A DNA stretch of 64,000 nt from assembly GCF_017302985.1 (NCBI RefSeq), contig NZ_JAFIMU010000007.1:62001-126000 (forward strand), written 5' to 3'. The DNA comes from Corallococcus macrosporus (GTDB taxonomy: Bacteria > Myxococcota > Myxococcia > Myxococcales > Myxococcaceae). The position numbers and the translations under genes are program-made. The notes beneath the pieces are model-generated. The model did not search any database and was not told the origin of the DNA. It worked only from the letters and a program-made list of their open reading frames with translations. The first letter of the stretch is position 1. The number at the start of each line of letters is the position of its first letter. This document shows, piece after piece, positions 49,291 through 58,428 of the stretch.

Positions 49291-49659
49291 CTAACGGGTC
49301 GAATCGAAGCGCTCGCGCGCCTTCTTGACGACGCCGATGTTGTCGATGGACCAGTTCCGGAGTGCGTCGACGACGCCATAGAGCGAGCGGCCGAGTGGCG
49401 TCACCTCGTACTCCACGGTGACGGGGACCGTCGCGAAGACGCGGCGCTCGACGAGTCCGTTCCGCTCCAGCCGGCGCAGCGTCTGTCCGAGCATCTTCTG
49501 GGTGATGCCTTCGACCTTGCGCTTCAGCGCGTTGAAGCGCACCGGTCCGTCAGACAGGGCCAGCAGGAGCAACACCGACCACTTGTCAGCGAGCTGGTCG
49601 AGCAGCTCGCGCGTCGGGCACGTGGCGACGAAGGGGCCTTCCGGTCTGCGTGCGGCCAT
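49291..49659 (-). CDS. HxlR-family regulator
   Basis: 122 residues. CPTRELLDQLADKWSVLLLLALSDGPVRFNALKRKVEGITQKMLGQTLRRLERNGLVERRVFATVPVTVEYEVTPLG is the full HxlR winged helix with the N-terminal Cys (residue 14) that senses thiol-reactive electrophiles in many members. ATG 49659 with GGAGG eight bases upstream. Divergent from an alpha/beta hydrolase gene; a perfect dyad lies between. Confidence 0.93.
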   Translation of the reverse strand: MAARRPEGPFVATCPTRELLDQLADKWSVLLLLALSDGPVRFNALKRKVEGITQKMLGQTLRRLERNGLVERRVFATVPVTVEYEVTPLGRSLYGVVDALRNWSIDNIGVVKKARERFDSTR

Positions 49660-49709
49660 CGTGGTTTCCTCCAGGTGCGCTGGTCCCATCCAGGTACCCT
49701 GGACTCCTC

Positions 49710-49730
49710 CTGGTATCCTCTTGATACCAG
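49710..49730. promoter_or_regulatory. HxlR operator dyad CTGGTATC-N5-GATACCAG
   Basis: Perfect eight-base arms around CTCTT, in the 97-base divergent gap. GTATC/GATAC half-sites are typical of HxlR-family operators. A second smaller dyad, CCAGG-TAC-CCTGG, lies at about 49690-49702. Confidence 0.75.
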
Positions 49731-49756
49731 ATATCCCGAAGCACATGGTTGGCCCC

Positions 49757-50572
49757 ATGAACGACTTCCAGCATGACGCCGTCGAGGCCAACGGAATCGG
49801 GATCCACGTCGCGTCGGCGGGCAGGGGTCCGCCGCTCGTCTTCCTCCACGGGTTTCCGCACACCTGGTTCGTCTGGAGGAACGTGATGCGCGCGCTCGCC
49901 AGCGAGCATCAGGTCATCGCACCGGACCTCCGGGGCCTGGGCGCGACGACGCGCGCGACGTCGGGCTATGACCTCGACACGCTCGTCGCGGACGTGCTCG
50001 CCGTGCTCGCCGCGCGCACGAAGGAGCCCGCGGTCGTCATCGGCCTCGACCTCGGCGCGCCGATCGCGTTCCTCACCGCCGCGCGCCATCCCGAGCGGGT
50101 GAAGAAGCTCGTCGTGATGGAGGCGATCCTCGGCGGGCTCGCAGGCGCCGAGTCCTTCCGTCCGCCGTGGTGGTTCGCGTTCCACGCGATCCCCGACATG
50201 CCGGAGGCGGTCATCTCGGGCCACGAGGAGGCGTACTTCGACCACTTCTTCGCCATCGGCACGAAGCGCGGCCTCTCCGCCGAGGCACGCGCCGCGTTCC
50301 TCGATGCCTACCGAGGCCACGACGCGCTCCGCTGCGCCTTCGCGCACTACCGGGCGTTCCCCGAGAACGCCCGGCTCCTCGCGAAGGTCGAGCGCCTGAC
50401 CGTCCCGACGCTCGCGGTCGCCGGAGGAGTCGTCGGCGACGCCCTCGCGCGGCAGATCGCACCGCTGTGTGACCACCTCGTGACCGCGCGCCTCCCCGAC
50501 GCCGCGCACATCCTCCCCGAGGACCAACCCGAGGCGCTCGCCGAGCTCCTGCGTGATTTCGCCCGGTCATGA
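49757..50572 (+). CDS. Alpha/beta hydrolase, epoxide hydrolase/dehalogenase type
   Basis: 271 residues. HGFPHTWFVWRNVM (oxyanion HGxP), DLRGLGATTR, and the nucleophile elbow VIGLDLGAPIAF with Asp instead of Ser, as in epoxide hydrolases and haloalkane dehalogenases. His in DAAHILPEDQP. ATG 49757 preferred (MNDFQHDAVEANG); an in-frame ATG at 49745 is possible. Divergent from the HxlR regulator gene, suggesting induction by a reactive substrate. Confidence 0.9.
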   Translation: MNDFQHDAVEANGIGIHVASAGRGPPLVFLHGFPHTWFVWRNVMRALASEHQVIAPDLRGLGATTRATSGYDLDTLVADVLAVLAARTKEPAVVIGLDLGAPIAFLTAARHPERVKKLVVMEAILGGLAGAESFRPPWWFAFHAIPDMPEAVISGHEEAYFDHFFAIGTKRGLSAEARAAFLDAYRGHDALRCAFAHYRAFPENARLLAKVERLTVPTLAVAGGVVGDALARQIAPLCDHLVTARLPDAAHILPEDQPEALAELLRDFARS

Positions 50573-50691
50573 GCCGCCGGCTGTATCCTGCGGGCCTCCG
50601 GCAGGAGCGAAAGCGTGCATGACCAATCCAACGTGTCGCGCGGCAATGGGTCGATGACGACGGACTCCGCTCCAGCCTTCTCCTGTCCGTG

Positions 50692-51315
50692 ATGACGCGC
50701 GCCGACATCCAGTCCGGTGCGTTGAGGGGCGACGCGTTCCGCGAACTCCTGCTCTCGGTGCCACTGGTCGAGCGGGACGGCTGGGTCGACGCGCTGCTCG
50801 GGTTTGATGCGCCACCGCCCGACAGCGCGGACCTTCCACGCGGTGCGGTGCCCTATCTGCCGTGCGGCGTGGACGAGATTCTCGCGATGGTGGCCGAGGT
50901 GCCGCTCCGGCGCGATGACACGTTCGTCGACCTTGGCTCAGGGATGGGACGCGTGGCGATCCTCGCGCACCTCCTGTCCGGTGCGCGAGCGCAGGGGGTG
51001 GAGGTCCAGGAGCCTCTCGTCCACCTCGCAAGGGCGCGCTGCGCGGAACTGGCCCTGCCGCGCGTCTCGTTCGTTCACGCCAACGCCGCCGACACCGACC
51101 TCGATGGCTCGGTGTTCTTCCTCTACGCCCCCTTCAACGGCGAGATGCTGTCGGCCGTGCTCCGCCGCATCGAGGAAGTCGCCCGGAGAAGGCCCATCGT
51201 CGTCTGTACGGTGGACCTGGAGCTTCACGGCGTGCCCTGGCTGCGGGCACGGACGACCGGGAACGTTTCGCTGACGCTCTACGACTCATGCGTGCGCGGC
51301 GTCCCCGTCCGCTGA
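50692..51315 (+). CDS. Class I SAM-dependent methyltransferase (5' end probably disrupted)
   Basis: 207 residues from ATG 50692. PYLPCGVDEILAMV, SAM loop FVDLGSGMGRVAILAHLLSGARAQGVEVQ, FFLYAPFNGEML; similar in layout to DOT1-like/histone-methylation-fold methyltransferases. No ribosome site precedes this ATG. In-frame sequence upstream reads as protein (QWVDDDGLRSSLLLSV) but has no start, while an ATG at 50619 with CAGGAG is in another frame. A one-base indel near 50630-50645 is suspected. Confidence 0.8.
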   Translation: MTRADIQSGALRGDAFRELLLSVPLVERDGWVDALLGFDAPPPDSADLPRGAVPYLPCGVDEILAMVAEVPLRRDDTFVDLGSGMGRVAILAHLLSGARAQGVEVQEPLVHLARARCAELALPRVSFVHANAADTDLDGSVFFLYAPFNGEMLSAVLRRIEEVARRRPIVVCTVDLELHGVPWLRARTTGNVSLTLYDSCVRGVPVR

Positions 51316-51319
51316 CGCG

Positions 51320-51721
51320 CTACCGCTTCTTCTTCGCCGGGCCGTTCAGCGCCACCGCGGCCTTCACCAGCGCCTTGAAGGCCCGCGCGTCGACCTTCTC
51401 GCCTTCGTGGATGTCGATGGCCCGGCGCGTGTTGCCCTCCAGGCTGGAGTTGAAGAGGCCCGACGGGTCCGGGACGCTGGCCCCCTTGATGAAGGTCAGC
51501 TTCACGGCCTTCTTGTAGGACTCACCCGTGCAGACGATGCCGTGGTGCGACCAGACCGGGGTGCCCATCCACTTCCACTCCTCGGTCATCTCCGGGTCGG
51601 CCTCCAGGATGAGCGCCCGCATGCGGGCCAGGGTCTCCCCGCGCCAGTCGCCCAGGTCGACGATGCGCTGATCAATCAGCTTGGACGCGGCGGCTCCGGT
51701 GGCCTGGTCACTGCTAGCCAT
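51320..51721 (-). CDS. DUF1801 protein, operon B
   Basis: 133 residues. SKLIDQRIVDLGDWRGETLARMRALI, EEWKWMGTPVWSHHGIVCTGESYKKAVKLTFIKGA, RRAIDIHEGEKVDARAFKALVKAAV: DUF1801, clearly related in pattern to the protein encoded at 40418-40825. Overlaps the DoxX-like gene by eight bases. Last gene of operon B. Confidence 0.9.
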   Translation of the reverse strand: MASSDQATGAAASKLIDQRIVDLGDWRGETLARMRALILEADPEMTEEWKWMGTPVWSHHGIVCTGESYKKAVKLTFIKGASVPDPSGLFNSSLEGNTRRAIDIHEGEKVDARAFKALVKAAVALNGPAKKKR

Positions 51722-52118
51722 GGGCGACCTCCAGCGAAGGGGCGTGCGCCCGGACCTGCAGTTGGCGCCAGAGGACATACGAGAGCCCCCAGAGCCCGCC
51801 GGTGCCCACCGCGAAGCCCCACGCCTGCGGGCCATCCCCCACCGCGACGTGGGCAACGAACGCGGCAATCAGGTTGAAGGCGAAGCCCGCGTAGGCCCAC
51901 TCCTTCAACCGCGCCGGCACCGGCGCCAGCAGCACCGCCACGCCCAGGAACTTGGCCCAGGAGAGCCCCACCCGGAAGTAGCCCGGGAAGCCGAGGTGGG
52001 CGAACGACTCCGCCACCTGCGGCAGGGCCAGCTGCGCGTAGGCGGTGAAGCCGATCTGCAGGCAGAACAGCGCGGTGACGACCCAGAAGCCGATGAGGAT
52101 TCCCTTGTTGCGGTGCAT
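51714..52118 (-). CDS. DoxX-like membrane protein, operon B
   Basis: 134 residues, four predicted membrane helices (ILIGFWVVTALFCLQIGFTAYAQ, FLGVAVLLAPVPARL, YAGFAFNLIAAFVAHVAV, GGLWGLSYVLWRQLQ). DoxX-like, same operon position as 40841-41227. ATG 52118; separated by two bases from the SRPBCC stop. Confidence 0.88.
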   Translation of the reverse strand: MHRNKGILIGFWVVTALFCLQIGFTAYAQLALPQVAESFAHLGFPGYFRVGLSWAKFLGVAVLLAPVPARLKEWAYAGFAFNLIAAFVAHVAVGDGPQAWGFAVGTGGLWGLSYVLWRQLQVRAHAPSLEVAHG

Positions 52119-52120
52119 GG

Positions 52121-52684
52121 TCAGCTCCGGGGAGCGGAAGGAGGGTTGGGAGCTTCGACGCCGAACTGCTTCGCGTACTCGACGTTCAAGCGCTGCCATT
52201 CGAACTTCATGGCCTCGGCGCCGACGATGCGCCCCAGGGGCTCTCCGGCGAGCAGCTGATCCAGCACGTCGAAGCAGATGTGCCAGCCCGCGGCGCCCAT
52301 CGAGATGAAGCCCCGCTGGATGTTGTGCCAGAGCGTGAGCCGGGTGCCGCCGCTGTCCAGCGGCTCCAGCTCCCAGCGCATGTCGTTCCCACCCCAGCCG
52401 TACTCGAGCAGCTTCGGCGCCTCCGCGCGCTTCACCTGGCTCTCGGAGACCATTTCCTTCGGCGCGCCCACGGTGGTCAGCTTCACGGCCCCCACGGCGC
52501 CCAGGTTCCGGCTGGAATCGAACGGCGCCCACTCGCGCAGGTGCTCCGGAGCCGTGATGGCCTCCCAGACCTTCGTGGGCGGATGGCGCAGGTCCCGGAC
52601 GAGCACCAGCGTCCACTTCTCCCCTTCCTTCTGGATCCGGGCTCCCGCCGCGGGGCCGGGCGTGTACTTCGCACGGTGGCTCAT
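52121..52684 (-). CDS. SRPBCC (AHSA1-like) protein, operon B
   Basis: 187 residues. WTLVLVRDLRHPPTKVWEAITAPEHLREWAPFDSSRNLG, LLEYGWGGNDMRWELEPLDSGGTRLTLWHNI, GAAGWHICFDVLDQLLAGEPL are the SRPBCC pattern. Longer than the operon A member (140 residues) by N- and C-terminal extensions. The ATG overlaps the ArsR stop (ATGA, 52681-52684). Confidence 0.92.
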   Translation of the reverse strand: MSHRAKYTPGPAAGARIQKEGEKWTLVLVRDLRHPPTKVWEAITAPEHLREWAPFDSSRNLGAVGAVKLTTVGAPKEMVSESQVKRAEAPKLLEYGWGGNDMRWELEPLDSGGTRLTLWHNIQRGFISMGAAGWHICFDVLDQLLAGEPLGRIVGAEAMKFEWQRLNVEYAKQFGVEAPNPPSAPRS

Positions 52685-53022
52685 CGCTTCTTTCCTTTCG
52701 TGGGTGTCTCGGGGGTCGCGTCCATCCGGTCCAGATGGCGCTCCAGCGCATCGACGTGGGCCGTCCAGAAGCGCCGGAAGGGCGTCAGCCATTCGTCCAC
52801 CTCCATCAGCGGCTCGGGCCGCAGCCGGTAGACGCGCCGCTGGGCATCGACGCGCGCCTCCACGAAGCCGGCCTCGCGCAACACCTTCAGGTGCTTGGAC
52901 ACGGAGGACTGGGGCATCCTCAGCTGGCGCTCCAGCTCACCCACGGAGCACTCCGACGCCGCCAGCAGGCTGAGGATGCTCCGTCGGTTCGGCTCCGCGA
53001 TGATCGCGAACGAAGATTCCAT
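52681..53022 (-). CDS. ArsR-family repressor, operon B
   Basis: 113 residues from ATG 53022 (MESSFAIIAEPNRRSILSLLAASECSVGELERQLRMPQSSVSKHLKVLREAGFV). Tail PFRRFWTAHVDALERHLDR, as in ArsR proteins linked to SRPBCC genes. Another ATG at 53031 is in frame, but it lies inside the predicted -10 hexamer, so the transcript is probably leaderless from 53022. Divergent from the uvrA2-like gene. Confidence 0.92.
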   Translation of the reverse strand: MESSFAIIAEPNRRSILSLLAASECSVGELERQLRMPQSSVSKHLKVLREAGFVEARVDAQRRVYRLRPEPLMEVDEWLTPFRRFWTAHVDALERHLDRMDATPETPTKGKKR

Positions 53023-53024
53023 GC

Positions 53025-53058
53025 GGTTCATATACGCACTGGTTCATATTCCCGTCAA
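53025..53058 (-). promoter_or_regulatory. Promoter of operon B with direct-repeat sites
   Basis: On the minus strand TTGACG (53058-53053), 18 bases, TATATG (53034-53029), with the ArsR ATG (53022) seven bases on. Two direct repeats GGTTCATAT(A/T)C (53025-53035 and 53041-53051 on the plus strand, 16 bp apart) cover the -10 and spacer. Likely ArsR binding sites. Confidence 0.6.
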
Positions 53059-53076
53059 GGCATATACCCCACGCCC

Positions 53077-55380
<2,304 letters not shown>

Positions 55381-55392
55381 GGATTGAACGAC

Positions 55393-55420
55393 CGCCCCCT
55401 GCTCCGCCCAGTGGGGGGCG
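55393..55420 (+). terminator. Hairpin after uvrA2-like gene
   Basis: CGCCCCC / GGGGGCG arms separated by 14 bases, starting 13 bases after the stop. Weak candidate, no T-run. Confidence 0.4.
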
Positions 55421-55553
55421 CGTGCCGCGTGCCGCCGCCCTGAATGCCGGGACGACGGGACGGCCTGTGCTCTCCCGCTCGAAGGCGCTGTCCCCCTTGC
55501 AGGTGCGGATCCCCACCCCGAGCTTGAAGTGCACGAGCAATGGGAGACGGGCA

Positions 55554-56087
55554 ATGGAAATCAAACCCCAGGCCATGGCGATACCCAGGTCGACGGACCA
55601 TCTGGAGAAGGGGAAGTACGGTCCCATCTTCCCGAAGACCCCCGCCTGTTATGGCTTCACGATTGTCGCCAACGTCAAGCCGGGGCGCGCCGATACGCTG
55701 CGCGGCTACGGTCAGAGCCTGGCCGAAGCGCTCAAGGGCGCCCCGGACCTGCTCGCACCGCTCAAGCTCCACTACCTGCGCTGGGTGCTCTTCGATGACG
55801 ACACCCGGTTCATGTATCAGGGCATCTTCGACACCGACTTCGACAAATACACCGAGGACGCGGTCGTCCTCTTCACGAAGTCCGGCATCAACACCGCCTT
55901 CGAAAACCTCGAGGGGTTTCCCATGGACTGGAAGACCAACGCGCCCGCGTTCGTCAAGTTCATCCGGGACCACCAGTGCAACAGCTTCCTCGAATACGGC
56001 GAGTATCCCTACTTCACGAGCGATGAGATCAAGAAGGCCCTGAAGCTCAAGGCCTCGTTCACCGAGATGCTCGAGCAGATGCAGTAG
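55554..56087 (+). CDS. Uncharacterised protein, first gene of DyP operon
   Basis: 177 residues, no signal peptide. GFTIVANVKPGRADTLRGYGQSLAEAL, LKLHYLRWVLFDDDTRFMYQGIFDTDFDKYTEDAVVLF suggest a ferredoxin-like alpha/beta unit resembling half of a DyP/chlorite-dismutase-type barrel (inference). Trp, His and Tyr are abundant but no haem motif is certain. ATG 55554 with GGGAG seven bases upstream. The next gene begins nine bases after its stop. Confidence 0.78.
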   Translation: MEIKPQAMAIPRSTDHLEKGKYGPIFPKTPACYGFTIVANVKPGRADTLRGYGQSLAEALKGAPDLLAPLKLHYLRWVLFDDDTRFMYQGIFDTDFDKYTEDAVVLFTKSGINTAFENLEGFPMDWKTNAPAFVKFIRDHQCNSFLEYGEYPYFTSDEIKKALKLKASFTEMLEQMQ

Positions 56088-56096
56088 GGGCCTGTC

Positions 56097-57113
56097 ATGA
56101 GCGAGCCATCCGGGCGCACGTACAACCAGAGCCACACTCCCAGGAAGTACTCGCGGGACCATCGGCGGGTCAGCGTGTACACGTCCTGGAGCTACCCCGG
56201 AGAGGCCAATCGCAACACCGCCGAGATGGACAACCGGTTCTCGACGATGGTCGAGGTCCGCCGGGTGCTCTGGCCCGCCTACGAGTCCCCTCAGTGGTCG
56301 GACGCGCGGAGGTTCCAGCAGGGGATCGCGGGCTCGCTGGAGCTCTTCTTCTGGGCGTGGGTGAAGTTCCAGCAGGTCATCGAAGAGGTCACCGGGCACA
56401 AGGTCCCCATGTTCCAGCGGGTGGACCAGGCGGGCTTCTCCCTGCCGCTCGACGAGCGGGTCCTCGGGGATGCGGACACGCTGCTCATCTTCGGTCTGGA
56501 CCACGACGTCACCGAGCAGGAGGCCGCCCCGGAGGAGATCGAAGCGGTCCGCGCCTTCCTCGAGCGCGAAGGCACCTGTCTGGTGATTGGCCCCCACCAT
56601 GACGTCGGGCACTCTCCGGACCTGGACGAGCGTGCCCAGGAATACGCCCACCATGGCGATGCGCTGGTGCCGCGGCAGCAACGCTTCGGCCGCTATGCGC
56701 GCTCGTTGATGAAGGGGCTGGGAATCCCCGTGGAGAATCGCTGGGGTCTGCGCCCCGCCGTCGTCGCGGGGACGAACCGGAGCGCCCCGCTGACGGTGAT
56801 GGCGGACCTGGACACGCGCGGCTGGCTGACCGGGGTCCAGAACTTCAACTTCCACCTGCACCTGCCGCACTACGCGGTCACTTCGGAGGACTCCGGTTCG
56901 GCTCGCGTCCTGGCGAAGCAGCCCATCGACCGGACCCGGCCCCACCCGTTCACGAGCGCGGGCAACACCGAGTTCAACGCGCTGGTGTGGATGCCGCCAG
57001 GCGATGGCAGGGCCGGCGACGTGCTGGTGGCGGACTCCACCGTCTTCAGCACCCTGTTCGGGGCGGACGAGAGCCTCGTGCGTTTCTGGAAGAACCTCGC
57101 CACGGCCCACTGA
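56097..57113 (+). CDS. Uncharacterised protein, second gene of DyP operon
   Basis: 338 residues, no signal peptide. Central stretch ADTLLIFGLDHDVTEQEAAPEEIEAVRAFLEREGTCLVIGPHHDVG resembles the strand-helix-strand of GATase1-like/ThuA-like domains. Later FNFHLHLPHYAV is His-rich. Ends FGADESLVRFWKNLA. Family not recognised. ATG 56097, nine bases after the previous stop; the DyP gene starts one base after its stop, so expression is clearly joint. Confidence 0.8.
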   Translation: MSEPSGRTYNQSHTPRKYSRDHRRVSVYTSWSYPGEANRNTAEMDNRFSTMVEVRRVLWPAYESPQWSDARRFQQGIAGSLELFFWAWVKFQQVIEEVTGHKVPMFQRVDQAGFSLPLDERVLGDADTLLIFGLDHDVTEQEAAPEEIEAVRAFLEREGTCLVIGPHHDVGHSPDLDERAQEYAHHGDALVPRQQRFGRYARSLMKGLGIPVENRWGLRPAVVAGTNRSAPLTVMADLDTRGWLTGVQNFNFHLHLPHYAVTSEDSGSARVLAKQPIDRTRPHPFTSAGNTEFNALVWMPPGDGRAGDVLVADSTVFSTLFGADESLVRFWKNLATAH

Positions 57114-57114
57114 G

Positions 57115-58428
57115 ATGCTCGAACTGGACGACATCCAGAGCGGCGTGCTGCGGCCCCGGCCATCTCCGTACGTCGCGACGTACATCCTCCTGCGCATCGA
57201 TGAGCGGAGCGCGGGACGGGAGTTGATGCGGCGGCTCGGCGCGGCGGTGACCCCGGCCAGCGATCCCGGCAGCGCGGCCGCCGACCCCGGGCTCGGCGTC
57301 GCGCTCACGTATCACGGGCTCGAGGCGCTGGGCGTTCCGCGGGACTCCCTGGACAGCTTCGCGTGGGAGTTCCGGCAGGGCATGGCCGCCCGGGCGAAGA
57401 CCCTGGGCGACGACGGTGAGAGCAGCCCCGAACACTGGGAACCACCCCTGGGAACGAGCGAGGTCCACGTCGTATTGACGGCGCTTTCGCCCAATCAGGC
57501 CCGGCTCGAAGCCGCGCTGGACCGCGCGCACACGGCCCTGCGGGCGCTTGGCGGCATCACGGCCCTGTGGCGTCAGGACTGCCACGCCCTGAGCACGGGC
57601 AAGGAGCCGTTCGGGTTCAGGGACGGCATCAGCCATCCGGCCATCGAGGGGAGCGGCATTCCCGGGAGCAATCCCCATGAGGCGCCGCTCAAGCCAGGCG
57701 AATTCGTCCTCGGCTACCCGGATGAGACGGGCGGCATCTCCCCGATGCCCCGGCCCGACGTCCTGGGGCGCAATGGAACCTACGTCGCCTTCCGCAAGCT
57801 TCATCAGCGCGTGGCCGCGTTCAGGCAGTACCTGAAGGACGCCGCGAGCAGCCCGGAGGACGAGGAGGTCCTGGCGGCGAAGATGATGGGGAGGTGGCGG
57901 AGCGGCGCGCCGCTGGCGCTGTGCCCCCACCACGACGTTCCCGGCCTGGGCGCCGATGCGTCGCGAAACAATGACTTCCACTATTCCGATGACCCGACCG
58001 GATACAAGACACCTCCCGCGTCGCATATCCGGCGAGCGAATCCCCGCGACGCGTCGGTCGCTGGCGTGGTCAGGCTCCACCGGATGATCCGGCGCGGGAC
58101 GGCCTACGGCCCCGAGCTGCCCGACGGCGTCCTCGAGGACGATGGCGTCGACCGGGGGTTGATGTTCGCCTTCATCGGCGCGCACCTCGGACGGCAGTTC
58201 GAGTTCGTGCAAGCGGAGTGGGTCAACGGCGGTGAGTTCCTGGGGCTGGGCGATGCGAAGGACCCCATCGCTGGCGCGCACGACGGGGCGGGCGACTTCT
58301 CCTTCCCGAAGCGGCCCATCCCCAGGCGGCTGCAGGGCCTTTCGCGGTTCGTGGTCACGCGCGGAGGCGAGTACTGCTTCATGCCCGGGTTGCGCGCGTT
58401 GCGGTGGCTGGCGGAGCTCCAGACATGA
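57115..58428 (+). CDS. DyP-type haem peroxidase
   Basis: 437 residues. The DyP hallmark GFRDGISHP (GxxDG; distal Asp) at about 167-175, proximal His region VRLHRMIRRGTAYGPEL near 320, and a C-terminal GLMFAFIGAHLGRQFEFVQ block followed by GGEYCFMPGLRAL. Two ferredoxin-like domains expected. Cytoplasmic (no Tat signal RRxFL). Uses H2O2 to oxidise dyes, phenols or unknown partner substrates. ATG 57115 and its TGA overlaps the ATG of the flavoprotein gene (58425-58428). Confidence 0.92.
   Translation: MLELDDIQSGVLRPRPSPYVATYILLRIDERSAGRELMRRLGAAVTPASDPGSAAADPGLGVALTYHGLEALGVPRDSLDSFAWEFRQGMAARAKTLGDDGESSPEHWEPPLGTSEVHVVLTALSPNQARLEAALDRAHTALRALGGITALWRQDCHALSTGKEPFGFRDGISHPAIEGSGIPGSNPHEAPLKPGEFVLGYPDETGGISPMPRPDVLGRNGTYVAFRKLHQRVAAFRQYLKDAASSPEDEEVLAAKMMGRWRSGAPLALCPHHDVPGLGADASRNNDFHYSDDPTGYKTPPASHIRRANPRDASVAGVVRLHRMIRRGTAYGPELPDGVLEDDGVDRGLMFAFIGAHLGRQFEFVQAEWVNGGEFLGLGDAKDPIAGAHDGAGDFSFPKRPIPRRLQGLSRFVVTRGGEYCFMPGLRALRWLAELQT

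Noticed and set aside
50211-51031. Arg-rich minus-strand frames opposite the hydrolase and methyltransferase genes
   Set aside because: No motifs and strongly biased composition; shadows of the plus-strand coding frames.
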